DNA from: JAJFUI01 sp039698035
Lineage (GTDB): Bacteria > Planctomycetota > Planctomycetia > Pirellulales > Thermoguttaceae
NCBI GenBank assembly: GCA_039698035.1
Contig: JBDKSW010000011.1
Coordinates: 282,018 to 346,017, forward strand
Reading direction: 5' to 3'
DNA: 64,000 bases
Positions within the stretch are counted from its first letter, which is position 1; every line of letters begins with the position of its first letter. A program made the position numbers and the translations under genes. The notes beneath the pieces were generated by a model. It ran no database searches, was not told the origin of the DNA, and worked only from the letters and a program-made list of their open reading frames with translations. Shown in pieces: positions 45,825 to 54,288 of the stretch.

Positions 45825-47732
45825 TTAGCGTCCTAACATTCTGGCGAAGAAGCCTTTTTTCTTTTCGCCCTTGTCGCCGTCATCCGACTCACCGTCGTCG
45901 TCGGAATTGCCATCCGCCTCGGTCTGCTTGGCACCCCGCTTCTCGAACAGTTCAGGCGCCGGGCTGCCTGGCGTGACCTTCCTTGCCGCCGGGGTCTCGT
46001 CGCCGCGTCCTCCGGCCTTGCTCGATTTGGTGGGCTCCTCCTCGAAAACACGGTCGTAGGAGCGGCCGGCCTCGGGCAGGGCATCGACCTCGAGCCGCGA
46101 CTCGAGAGCGCCTTGCTGCCGAGCCTCTTCCAACGCCTGCACGACGTCGGGATAGGTTCCGCCGAGATCGACAATTGCGCGAATGACCTCGTCGATCCGG
46201 GTCGAGACGATTCGCTTCTGATCGCCATCGGCGACAGAATAGCGGCTCACCGAGATTTCACCCTCAGGCGTATTGGTCAGCATGATCTCGCTGCCAGCAT
46301 TGAGCGCCAGCGGCAGAAGCAACCTTTGGTCCTTGCCGAACAAAACGACTTCCGCCAGACGGTTGCGAGTAACGTGGACCATCGACGGACCGGCTACGTC
46401 GAGTACATGGTAATGGAACTGCTTGGCAAGGAATTCGCCCTGCAAAACAGGATCCTTTTCGTTCATCGCCCAGAGGGCGCGGAACGCTCCGTATCGCGTT
46501 TCGGCGCTTGTGGCCGACAGCAATTCGCGGAGCTCGCTATAGGCCGAGTAGTCTTGCATGGCGCTTAGGGCCGTCAGGGCAAAGACGCGGAAGGCCGGTT
46601 GGTCGCGAGCGATTCGCGCCAAGGGCTCGGCCGCTTCACGTCGGTCGAGGTAGGCCAGCGCCTCGGCCGCGTAGAAGCAAACTTCCGGATTTCTCGAATC
46701 GATGCCCTTCATCAGCGAATCGACGCCGTCCGACCCAATCGCCTCGAGCTGAAGCGCCGCTTCGGCGGCCGTCGTCGGATCAAGCAACCGGCTTTGCAGC
46801 AGCATGATTCGTTTCATTCGTTCCGGCGCCGACTCGGACAGCGGCAGCGCCCGGACGACCTGCATGTATCGGGCAATATTGTCTTTGTAGCGAGGATGGA
46901 CCTGTAATTCGACGAGCTGGTCGTTGATGGCTTTGGCCATGCCAATTTTCACACCATTCCGAATCGTGTGAAACCGCTTGTTCACGGCGTTGGCGACCTT
47001 TGAGTTATAGACCGCGCCGCGCATGCGATACTTGGCTTCCTCGGGATCGGGCTTCGATTCGTCGAGGACGTTGTGATGCCCTTCGGTCAACACGAGCCCC
47101 AATGGCCGGCTCTTCATGCACACGCCACCGCCGGGAATGCGCGCGCGGCAGACCGCCACGTGGTCTTTCGTCGGGTCAGCCGTGGGATCCGTGAGCACGG
47201 GGCCCTGAGCCAAGGCCAGGAGGTTACCGCCTAGCACTTTGCCTTGATGTGACTCGTTTTCCACCACCCGCAGTTCTTTGAGTCGCGTTTCGAGCAGGTA
47301 GCCGCCCCGGAGGCTTTTCGTATCGCTCTGCGAAGGAACGCGCATTTCGACATCGAAGTGGTCGCCCTTCTGAATGCCTGGCTGCATGTAGCCTTCGAGC
47401 ATGACCATCGCCACGTCGCCAGATGCCAAGACGGTATCCGGGTTGGCAATGCCCCGGATTTGCATTTCCGCGAGCAATGCGGCCCGCTGGGGCGATGGGT
47501 TCGGATCGGACCCATTGCCGTGGAGACCCGTCACCAGGCCGATCGCCTCGACCCGCACCGGCCAAATGCCCGTGGGCACGGCGATGTCGCCGATCAGCCG
47601 AGTGCTCGATTCCTCCTCGACTTTGGCGTCGTCCGGACTTTGCGAGCGCATCGTGCTGTTGAACCAAGAACACCCGCCAATGCTCAGCAGGGCGGAACCA
47701 ACGGCCAGCAGAAGGAAATGCCGACGTTTCAT
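45825..47732 (-). CDS. FlgI-like (P-ring-like) lipoprotein with HEAT-like repeats
   Basis: 635 residues. N-terminus KRRHFLLLAVGSALLSIGGC is a lipoprotein signal, with the lipobox ending at Cys 22. Residues about 45-340 resemble the flagellar P-ring protein FlgI (IGLVTGLHGNGSDPNPSPQR, VMLEGYMQPGIQKGDHFDVE, LRGGYLLETRL). Then come HEAT-like repeats at about 350-450 (LEAIGSDGVDSLMKGI, CFYAAEALAYLDRREAAEPL), a conserved beta region, and an acidic, Lys-rich tail. No flagellar genes are nearby, so a role outside flagella is possible. The start at 47732 is set by the signal peptide. It follows yidD on the same strand. Confidence 0.82.
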   Translation of the reverse strand: MKRRHFLLLAVGSALLSIGGCSWFNSTMRSQSPDDAKVEEESSTRLIGDIAVPTGIWPVRVEAIGLVTGLHGNGSDPNPSPQRAALLAEMQIRGIANPDTVLASGDVAMVMLEGYMQPGIQKGDHFDVEMRVPSQSDTKSLRGGYLLETRLKELRVVENESHQGKVLGGNLLALAQGPVLTDPTADPTKDHVAVCRARIPGGGVCMKSRPLGLVLTEGHHNVLDESKPDPEEAKYRMRGAVYNSKVANAVNKRFHTIRNGVKIGMAKAINDQLVELQVHPRYKDNIARYMQVVRALPLSESAPERMKRIMLLQSRLLDPTTAAEAALQLEAIGSDGVDSLMKGIDSRNPEVCFYAAEALAYLDRREAAEPLARIARDQPAFRVFALTALSAMQDYSAYSELRELLSATSAETRYGAFRALWAMNEKDPVLQGEFLAKQFHYHVLDVAGPSMVHVTRNRLAEVVLFGKDQRLLLPLALNAGSEIMLTNTPEGEISVSRYSVADGDQKRIVSTRIDEVIRAIVDLGGTYPDVVQALEEARQQGALESRLEVDALPEAGRSYDRVFEEEPTKSSKAGGRGDETPAARKVTPGSPAPELFEKRGAKQTEADGNSDDDGESDDGDKGEKKKGFFARMLGR

Positions 47733-47889
47733 GCTTCCATGCACTCCGTCTCGGACGAGAACGCAAACCGAAAAGAGCTGCGTCGGCGAGCAAACGCCGC
47801 CGACAAAATCACCGCGGACGCGAAGGATAGTCAGTCGCTCGGCCCGGGTCAAGAGAGGGATTCGTGTCAAGCCAGGCTGAATACATGAA

Positions 47890-48138
47890 CTACGGCGGAT
47901 CGTAGCCACCCGGGTTCCACGGATTGCAGCGGCAGATGCGCCAAATGCCACGGAGGACGCCGCAAATCGTTCCGTGCTTTCGCACAGCCCCGATGAAATA
48001 TTCGCTGCAACTTGGCTGAAAGCGGCAGCGGCCGGCCAACATGGGTCCCAGCGTCCACTGGTAGACGCGGACCAGGCCAATCAGCGTCAGACTGGGCAGG
48101 CACAGCAGCAGACTTACGAGGTTGTGACAGCGTGCCAT
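47890..48138 (-). CDS. yidD: Membrane protein insertion efficiency factor YidD
   Basis: 82 residues. A hydrophobic N-terminal segment is followed by VRVYQWTLGPMLAGRCRFQP and SCSEYFIGAVRKHGTICGVL, the Cys-containing YidD core, and CNPWNPGGYDPP at the end. It helps YidC insert membrane proteins. It lies 15 bases after rnpA, the common bacterial pairing. yidC itself is not adjacent here. Confidence 0.96.
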   Translation of the reverse strand: MARCHNLVSLLLCLPSLTLIGLVRVYQWTLGPMLAGRCRFQPSCSEYFIGAVRKHGTICGVLRGIWRICRCNPWNPGGYDPP

Positions 48139-48153
48139 TGTCGCAGCGCGACC

Positions 48154-48522
48154 TCACGGCCGCGTAAATTGGTTGCGGTTTCCTCTGGCAACGCGATTGG
48201 CAAGCTGAACCAGGGACTCTCGAAGTTCGTCCAACGATGGCACCGTCGTGCCGCGAGGGACGACAACCAAGTCAATGCCGCGTGGCAGCCCCTCTTGCGT
48301 CTGGCGAAAGGCCTCTCGCAGCAAACGTTTCCAGCGATTGCGAACCACGGCGCCGCCCACCCGACGTGAGACCGAAAGCCCGAGCCGTGGATACGACAGT
48401 CCATTCGGACAGCCGAACACGAGAATCGCCGGGCCGGCGGCGCTGCGGCGTCCACGAAACGCCCGCTGAAAGTCGCCGCTTTGGCGAAGGTGCTGCCGCG
48501 GGAGGAATCGCTGCTCGGACAT
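48154..48522 (-). CDS. rnpA: Ribonuclease P protein component
   Basis: This is the protein subunit of RNase P, which matures tRNA 5' ends. 122 residues with LRQSGDFQRAFRGRRSAAGP at the N-terminus and LGLSVSRRVGGAVVRNRWKR, the RNR-type RNA-binding motif, followed by LLREAFR. Start Met 48522 (MSEQRFLPRQ). A TTG at 48537 is an alternative. rpmH, usually upstream, is replaced by a DnaJ-type gene. Confidence 0.95.
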   Translation of the reverse strand: MSEQRFLPRQHLRQSGDFQRAFRGRRSAAGPAILVFGCPNGLSYPRLGLSVSRRVGGAVVRNRWKRLLREAFRQTQEGLPRGIDLVVVPRGTTVPSLDELRESLVQLANRVARGNRNQFTRP

Positions 48523-48555
48523 GACTGCTGGGCCCAAAGGCCGGCCAACGGGTTT

Positions 48556-49539
48556 TCACCACCGCAGCGAACGCCGCGGATTCTGCGAATAGCGTTGGTC
48601 GATCTGCTGGATCGCCCGGCGGTCGTCGTCGCTGAGCGACTTTGGCAGGACGATCTGAATTTCAGCCAAGAGGTCACCGGCCGTTCCATTTTTTGGCGTC
48701 ACGCCGTGCCCCTTGACGCGGAGCTTAGTGCCGCTCGACGAGCCTGGCGGAACGCTGATGGTGACTGTCCCCTTCGGCGTAGGCACATCCACCTTGGCCC
48801 CAGCGACTGCTTCGCCAAGCGTGACCGGCACGCGAACGTGCAGTTGGTTGCCGCAACGGTGAAAAAAGGGATGGGGCTCGACGCGAATCGTCAGCAAAAT
48901 GTCGCCAGGCGTGCCACCACGCGGCGCGGGCTGACCGTGTCCGCGGATACGAATCTTCTTGCCGTCCTCAATGCCCGCTGGAATTTTGACAGCAAGCGTT
49001 TCCGTCTTGCCGCCAGGACGTTGCACGGAAATTTGAACCTCGCCACCGGTGACGGACGTGTTCAATGGGATTTGCAGTTCCTGGACAAGGTCGGCACTGC
49101 GCTGAGCGGCCTGCTGGGCCCCGGCCGACCTGCGCGACCTGCCGGCGGCGCGGCGAAACTGACCGAAAAGGTCGCCAAGCCCGCCAGGCATCTCCTGGCC
49201 GAACCGCTCACCGAGAAACTGGCTGAGGTCGATGTCCTCGGCGCTAAAGCCGCCTGGACCATGGCCAGCCCCGCCCGACGTCCAAGTGCGTGCGCCTTGC
49301 GGCCCACCTTGGCCAACCGTCTCGAACGAACTGCCGTAGCGGTCGTACATTTCCCGCTTTTCGGGATTATTGAGCACGTCGAAGGCCGCCTGCACCTTCT
49401 GAAACTTCTTTTTGGCCGTCTTGTCGCCCGGGTTCATGTCCGGGTGGTGCTTGCGGGCCAACTCGCGATAGGCCTTTTGAATTTCGGCCGGCGAGGCGTT
49501 TCGCGGAACGCCCAGAACGCTGTAATAGTCCTCAGCCAT
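48556..49539 (-). CDS. DnaJ-family co-chaperone (CbpA-like, no zinc domain)
   Basis: 327 residues. J domain: DYYSVLGVPRNASPAEIQKA, YRELARKHHPDMNPGD (HPD motif near 33-35) and FDVLNNPEKREMYDRYG. A Gly/Phe-like linker (about 75-140) and two beta-barrel substrate-binding domains follow (VKIPAGIEDGKKIRIRGHGQ; VDVPTPKGTVTISVPPGSSS). No CxxCxGxG zinc repeats, so it is of the CbpA/type II kind, expected to stimulate a DnaK ATPase. It lies 33 bases upstream of rnpA. Confidence 0.94.
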   Translation of the reverse strand: MAEDYYSVLGVPRNASPAEIQKAYRELARKHHPDMNPGDKTAKKKFQKVQAAFDVLNNPEKREMYDRYGSSFETVGQGGPQGARTWTSGGAGHGPGGFSAEDIDLSQFLGERFGQEMPGGLGDLFGQFRRAAGRSRRSAGAQQAAQRSADLVQELQIPLNTSVTGGEVQISVQRPGGKTETLAVKIPAGIEDGKKIRIRGHGQPAPRGGTPGDILLTIRVEPHPFFHRCGNQLHVRVPVTLGEAVAGAKVDVPTPKGTVTISVPPGSSSGTKLRVKGHGVTPKNGTAGDLLAEIQIVLPKSLSDDDRRAIQQIDQRYSQNPRRSLRW

Positions 49540-49715
49540 GCCCCCATTCTAAGGATGAAGACGGTGTTTCCGCAAGGCGATCGGGCGGGGGGGCAGGAAG
49601 AGAAAACCGAAGCCGCCCTGCCGGCCCTGGAGAGCGGAACCTAAAACCAATCCGCCTGGGCAGGTTGGCAGTCGGTCCCACGCCAAGTTGTCTCTGCCCC
49701 ATGGGGCTGCAGCGT

Positions 49716-50243
49716 TTACCGCTGGCGATCCAAAAACATGTCTTCACCCAGACGACGCTGGGCAGCCACTCCAAGTTCGCTCAGACGACGCCGTCGGCCA
49801 ATCGCATGCCAAGGGCTTACATGGGCCAACTCGGGCATGATCTCCGTCAATTGTGCGATCATCGTCTGGGCCATGCGTCGAATCGATTCCTGCTTACTCT
49901 GCTCTTGGATTGCCAGAACGGTTTTCATCAGTCGGACCAACTGGGACCGTTCTAGGACGGGCGACGCAAGCCCGTCACTGGCTTCGATCAGCAGTTCGGT
50001 AATGGGAACCTCCAACGCCCGCTGCCAAGCATACAGGGCGCTCAACGGCAGGTCGGCCGTCTCGCATTCCTGGTCTCGCACTTGGCCGATCTCGACGTTC
50101 ATTCGTCTCGCCATCGTGCGGCGAGAGAGTCCTTGCTGACGACGGATGGATGCCAGCCGCTGGAGCGGCACTTTGCTGGCGGCCGGCAGCGGTACGACCT
50201 GCGGCGGCCCAACACCTGCCGCGGTGCAATGACCGGTACTCAT
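49716..50243 (-). CDS. Helix-turn-helix protein (XRE-like)
   Basis: 175 residues. A Cro/C1-like HTH covers about 30-75: LQRLASIRRQQGLSRRTMAR followed by RMNVEIGQVRDQE and LSALYAWQRALEVPITELL. The C-terminal half is helical and basic with an IGRRRRLSELGVAAQRRLGE segment. It is probably a DNA-binding regulator; the target is unknown. Start ATG 50243 has GGAGG 7 bases upstream. The in-frame ATG at 50264 is disfavoured. Confidence 0.75.
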   Translation of the reverse strand: MSTGHCTAAGVGPPQVVPLPAASKVPLQRLASIRRQQGLSRRTMARRMNVEIGQVRDQECETADLPLSALYAWQRALEVPITELLIEASDGLASPVLERSQLVRLMKTVLAIQEQSKQESIRRMAQTMIAQLTEIMPELAHVSPWHAIGRRRRLSELGVAAQRRLGEDMFLDRQR

Positions 50244-50577
50244 GAGGATGCCTCCTTCGTTCACGGGCCAACGTCAAACGACACGACGAACCCAAAAATG
50301 TGGAAATGGACCTCGCAGTCGGATAAAGAGAAAAGAGCACCGGCCGGAGGCCGGACGCCATCTTGCGACGGTGCTTGCCCACCCGTCGCGCCAAAGACTG
50401 GCCCGGTGGCAGAATGCCACAGACGGCGGCTGCACTATTCAGGGGTTGCGAGTCAGTCGTACGTCGGCAACCGCCGCCAATAATCCATCTTACTTGCCCA
50501 ACCGACAATTGCAAGTAGCGCCCACGGGTTGCCGGCCTCTAGCGCAATAGGCGCAACCGGCCGTAGACGCCCATCTG
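50244..50577. other. Intergenic region upstream of the HTH gene
   Basis: 334 bases between the HTH gene start and the stop of the GT2-like gene. It contains an AAGGAGG-type site and presumably the HTH promoter. A short GC-rich palindrome (CCGGCCGGAGGCCGG, near 50341) is the only structure I note. No gene is supported. Confidence 0.45.
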
Positions 50578-50976
50578 CTACTCGCCGAAGACGAAGTCTC
50601 GCACGCGGCGGAGATAATTGGGCCGCGAAGGACGACTCGGAGTCAGCTTGGGCGGCTCGGCCCGACGCTCTAGGATGGAAAAACCGCGTTGATCGTCTCT
50701 CAGGACGACCATTCGACCGCGACTTCGCGTGATGCCCGTCCGAATCGCGACTTCACGTCCCATGGACGCCGGATGGCGGATGACGCGGATTTGCGGATAG
50801 TGGCGGGTCAGCTCGTGAGCCACCTCGCTCGTGGCATCTGTCGAGCCGTCGTCGATAATCAACAGCTCGAACGGCTCGCCGGAATCGGCCACAACGTCTA
50901 ATATCTCGTGGACACTCTCATTCAGCGTGGCCTGCGCGTTCTTCACTGGCAGCAAAACAGAAAGCGAACGTTGCAC
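50578..50976 (-). CDS. Minimal family-2 glycosyltransferase-like protein
   Basis: 132 residues from a GTG at 50976 with AAAGGA about 8 bases upstream. The frame is open to 51123 (181 residues). SLSVLLPVKNAQATLNESVH and FELLIIDDGSTDATSEVAHE are the nucleotide-binding start of a GT-A (GT2) fold, followed by RHYPQIRVIRHPASMGREVA. The protein ends soon after, with SRGRMVVLRDDQRGF in place of the usual DxD region and a basic tail. It lacks the acceptor half, so it is either a degenerate enzyme or a binding protein. Confidence 0.65.
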   Translation of the reverse strand: MQRSLSVLLPVKNAQATLNESVHEILDVVADSGEPFELLIIDDGSTDATSEVAHELTRHYPQIRVIRHPASMGREVAIRTGITRSRGRMVVLRDDQRGFSILERRAEPPKLTPSRPSRPNYLRRVRDFVFGE

Positions 50977-51235
50977 GGAGGGGTCCTTTCGGGAGAGATC
51001 AAAGCGTTTTTTGAACGACTGAAGCGAGCTGATCGCCACCAAAGCGAGACTTGCTCCAAAATCGCCGCGCTGCAATACACTTCGGCCATCGCGGCCGAAT
51101 GCAATCAATTCGATGTTCGCCAAGAATGCCCTGGCGACCGGAAAGTGGGCCGACTATGCTGAACTTTTCTCTGAAACCGGAAGTAGCGACTAAACGGTCG
51201 CGGAACTACCTCAACACGTTGAAAGGCTTCATATC

Positions 51236-51706
51236 GTGAACGCTGAATCTCAATTGGCCGCCAAGCTCCGCCAGCTTGGCCTTGAACTGCCGCCAGCCCC
51301 CGAAGCGAAGGGCCTTTATCGGGCCATTGTCGTCTCCGGCAACCTAGTTTATACGTCCGGCCATTTGCCGACCGATGCAGCCGGCAAGCTGATCGTCGGT
51401 CGGCTCGGGGCCGAATTGGACGTCGAGGCCGGCTATCAGGCGGCGAAGTCGGTTGGGCTAAACATCTTGGCCTCGCTTCAGAAAGAGCTGGGGAGCCTTG
51501 ACCGCATCCGGCGGCTGGTCAAGTTGCTCGGCGTTGTCAACTGCACGCCCAGCTTCACCCAGCAGCCCGCCGTCATCAACGGATGCAGCGAGCTTTTTGC
51601 CGACATCTTCGGTCGCGAGCTGGGGGTCGGCGCGCGAAGCGCCGTCGGCGTTGGCTCACTGCCGCTCGGGGTGCCGGTCGAGGTCGAGGCCATCTTCGAA
51701 ATTTGA
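51236..51706 (+). CDS. RidA/YjgF-family protein
   Basis: RidA-type enzymes hydrolyse reactive enamine/imine intermediates. 156 residues; GTG start at 51236 with GAAAGG 9 bases upstream. VVSGNLVYTSGHLPTDAAGK, YQAAKSVGLNILASLQKELG, VKLLGVVNCTPSFTQQPAVI and GARSAVGVGSLPLGVPVEVE match the YjgF fold, subgroup with an Asn-Cys in place of the usual Arg site neighbourhood. The active-site Arg lies in GARSAVG. Activity is inferred from family only. Confidence 0.9.
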   Translation: MNAESQLAAKLRQLGLELPPAPEAKGLYRAIVVSGNLVYTSGHLPTDAAGKLIVGRLGAELDVEAGYQAAKSVGLNILASLQKELGSLDRIRRLVKLLGVVNCTPSFTQQPAVINGCSELFADIFGRELGVGARSAVGVGSLPLGVPVEVEAIFEI

Positions 51707-51964
51707 CGCCACCAAAGCCGCCCCCCCAACCGAGGACAACGACTCAGTCTGGGCCGGATCGGGGTGGGAGGCCGCAATCCGCTTGCGGCGGAACAAGAGA
51801 CTGGGAGCCGCTGGGGCAACGGACGTAGAGCAACCGGGGGCACTAGCTGCCCCAATTCGGCTCTGCGGATCTTTCAGCGAGACGGTTGCCGACGTTGGCC
51901 GCCCCCCCTGAAAACGGTAGAAACTCGCAATAAACCTTGGGATCTTTCGTTTAGGATCGTAGGA

Positions 51965-52495
51965 ATGGCAGAGAAACGCCAAAACTGCGACGAGGAATTG
52001 TTTGCGACCTGGGTCCGTGCGCACGGCCGGGCGGTACGAGGATTCCTCTTGGCGATGGTCCGACGCCCCGAAGTGGCCGACGATCTGAGTCAGGAAGTCT
52101 TCTGCCGAGCCTGGAAAGCCCGGGCAAGGTACCGCGAGGAAGGCAACGCTCGGGCCTACCTATTACGGATCGCCGACCGGGTCGCCTGCGACCACGGCCG
52201 ACGTCGCCGACCGCAGGTGAACCTGACCGACGAGGGATGGCACGTCCATGAACCGGCCGATCCGGCTTGCGAGCCAACCGGCGCGGTTGTCATCGCCGAG
52301 CACATCGAACAGCTCACGGCCGCACTGGATCAATTGTCGCCCGCGCAGCGTCGCGTTTTGCTGTTGAGATACTACGGCCAAATGAGTTTTGCCGAAATCG
52401 CCGAGACAATCGAGTGCCCGCTGAACACCGCGCTCAGTCATTGCCGGCGCGGTTTGGAGGCCATGCGAAAGCTGCTGCTGGAGAAAGTGTCATGA
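51965..52495 (+). CDS. ECF-type RNA polymerase sigma factor
   Basis: 176 residues. Region 2: FATWVRAHGRAVRGFLLAMV, PEVADDLSQEVFCRAWKARA and YLLRIADRVACDHGRRR. Region 4: LDQLSPAQRRVLLLRYYGQM then SFAEIAETIECPLNTALSHC and RRGLEAMRKLL. It directs RNA polymerase to envelope- or stress-type promoters. The ATG at 51965 is preceded by AGGA. Its stop overlaps the next ATG (ATGA), so the next gene is translationally coupled and a natural candidate anti-sigma factor. Confidence 0.93.
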   Translation: MAEKRQNCDEELFATWVRAHGRAVRGFLLAMVRRPEVADDLSQEVFCRAWKARARYREEGNARAYLLRIADRVACDHGRRRRPQVNLTDEGWHVHEPADPACEPTGAVVIAEHIEQLTAALDQLSPAQRRVLLLRYYGQMSFAEIAETIECPLNTALSHCRRGLEAMRKLLLEKVS

Positions 52496-53094
52496 CCAAC
52501 AATAACCTCGATAAGCTGCAACAACTGCTTGAGCAGGCCACGGCTCAGCCTCAATTGCAGGACGGGCTGACCGGCGAAGCCGCCAAGCTCAACGAGGCCT
52601 GGACCGCTTTCGTGCATTTGGTCGAAGCGGCTGAACCGGCCGGCGAGCCGGAGATTCTGCGATGGAGTATGCCGCAGTCCACCGTGACTGCTGCATCGCG
52701 TCCACACCGCTTGACACTTTCCGCAACGGCAATGCTGGCGGCCTCGCTGCTGATCGGCATCGTCGTGGCTTGGAGCTACCTAGCTGGCCAATCTGACAAA
52801 TCATCCCAACAACCGGTTGCAATAGATCGCCAGGTCAAACCGTTAGAAAAGCACACCGCAACGCAAGTTGCGAAGTCGCAAGAAGTCAACAATCCGAAAG
52901 AAGTTGCCAGTGTCGCGTCGCGGAACGCCACGACTACCCCGAAGTGGGACGATTCTTGGGACGAGCAGGTTTCAAACATGGGGAAAGACGTTCTTTACGC
53001 ACAGCATGAACTCTATGCTGGGCCGGACGCAGCTGGATCCTTGCAGTACGGGATCGAGCAAATGCAACAAGAAATGACGGGGAACAATCTGTAG
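52492..53094 (+). CDS. Single-pass membrane protein, putative anti-sigma factor
   Basis: 200 residues. The cytoplasmic N-terminal 80 residues are acidic and helical (LDKLQQLLEQATAQPQLQDG). One transmembrane segment follows at about 83-103 (LSATAMLAASLLIGIVVAWS), then a polar periplasmic part rich in Gln, Lys and Ser with WDDSWDEQVSNMG and a Gln/Met-rich end. I see no zinc-binding HxxxCxxC motif. Anti-sigma function is inferred from topology and the 4-base overlap with the sigma gene. Confidence 0.75.
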   Translation: MTNNNLDKLQQLLEQATAQPQLQDGLTGEAAKLNEAWTAFVHLVEAAEPAGEPEILRWSMPQSTVTAASRPHRLTLSATAMLAASLLIGIVVAWSYLAGQSDKSSQQPVAIDRQVKPLEKHTATQVAKSQEVNNPKEVASVASRNATTTPKWDDSWDEQVSNMGKDVLYAQHELYAGPDAAGSLQYGIEQMQQEMTGNNL

Positions 53095-53144
53095 TCAAGA
53101 TGCGGCGAGTTGCCGCACAATTCACCACGGAGAGGAGTGTGATC

Positions 53145-53951
53145 ATGTTGAGAACGAAGTATGTTATTGCCGTGGCCGCAGCCCTTGCGTTAGCGATGCT
53201 GTCGGTCAAGGCCGTCACCGTCGCTGGCGACGCCGGTCAGAAGGGGAAGGTTGCAAACGAGGCTTGGGACGATTCCGGCGCCGTGCCGGGCGGCCCGGAA
53301 GGTCAGCTCGCTCAACACGGTCCGGAGGGTTTCCGGCCACCGCGAGACGATGACGATCGTCAGCCGCCACCGCCGCCGCAAGATCGCGGCCAGGGACGAG
53401 GGCCGCAGGCCGATCGTGGACCGAGCCAAGGCCACGGTCCGGAAGCCGATCGTGGCCCCAGGCCTCAACGCGATGGGCGCGACGGCGGCCGTGATGGGCG
53501 AGGCCCCGATGGCAGGAAGGGTGGCGAGGGCTGCCCGATGACGCCGCCCGCTGGCGGCATGGGGCCGATGCACGACGGCCATCCGCCGATGATCGGTATG
53601 CCGGGCTTGCCGTTCCCGCACGAGGGGTTTGCATCGCTCGAAAAGAAGGACCCCGAGCTGTTCGCCCTGATCAAGAAGGACATGGAGTTTGAGCGTCAAA
53701 CCAGAGAGCTGGCCAAGCAGTATCGGGATGCTTCCGAGGCAGACCAGCCGAAGGTCAAGGAGCAGATCGCGGAAGTGGTTGGCAAGCATTTTGACATTCG
53801 CCAGCAACGCCGCGCGTTGGAACTCAAGCGGCTTGAGCAGGAGCTGCAACGGCTCCGCGACACGATGGATCATCGCAGCAAAGCCCGCAAGGAGATCGTC
53901 GAACGACGGGTCTCTGAGCTAACCGGGCATGGCGATGAATTAGGATTCTAG
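53145..53951 (+). CDS. Secreted helical protein of the sigma operon, paralogue of the 11970 protein
   Basis: 268 residues with a Sec signal or membrane anchor at 4-25 (YVIAVAAALALAMLSVKAVT). Residues 45-140 are Asp/Arg/Gly/Pro/Gln-rich with repeated GPxADRGP-like words. A charged helical domain follows at about 169-258 (DPELFALIKKDMEFERQTRE ... KEIVERRVSEL). The domain is related to that at 12243-12470. Position after an ECF sigma/anti-sigma pair resembles CnrYXH-type loci, where CnrX is a periplasmic sensor (analogy only). Start ATG 53145 has a GGAGAGGAG site. The ATG at 53100 is open but has no signal at its end. Confidence 0.8.
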   Translation: MLRTKYVIAVAAALALAMLSVKAVTVAGDAGQKGKVANEAWDDSGAVPGGPEGQLAQHGPEGFRPPRDDDDRQPPPPPQDRGQGRGPQADRGPSQGHGPEADRGPRPQRDGRDGGRDGRGPDGRKGGEGCPMTPPAGGMGPMHDGHPPMIGMPGLPFPHEGFASLEKKDPELFALIKKDMEFERQTRELAKQYRDASEADQPKVKEQIAEVVGKHFDIRQQRRALELKRLEQELQRLRDTMDHRSKARKEIVERRVSELTGHGDELGF

Positions 53952-54072
53952 CAAAGTGCTGGAAGAGGCGGCCTCTCTCCCTTTGGCCACTGGTCTCGCC
54001 GGCCGGTGCTTTTGGGGGAGAGGCTCGCAATGTCGCGTTGCACGTTTCGCGTGATCTCTGAGTTTCCCCCGT

Positions 54073-54118
54073 CGCATGGCGGGATGAGCGTAATGTTCGT
54101 CCCGTCATGCGTTTTTTT
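54073..54118 (+). terminator. Rho-independent terminator after the sigma operon
   Basis: Arms 54073-54090 and 54095-54111 pair over about 16 bases (CGCATGGCGGGATG against its complement, with G-U pairs) around a TAAT loop, followed by seven Ts (54112-54118). It lies about 120 bases after the secreted-protein stop and before the aldolase promoter region. Confidence 0.8.
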
Positions 54119-54288
54119 GCCTACCCAAGCGGTTTTTCACCTTCTCGCCGGCTTGATCTTGGCCCGGGTCCGCCGTGGTGGTTTGACTTTGCGGCCTGCG
54201 CTGCCAGAATTGACAGCCTACCATATCCAGATCGCCGTGATCGGCGTCTACCGACGCAGATCGTGGGCGACCCGCCGGAGCATCGATC

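Noticed and set aside
53100..53144. Upstream ATG as the start of the secreted sigma-operon protein
   Set aside because: It would bury the signal peptide behind 15 residues. The ATG at 53145 has a far stronger ribosome site.
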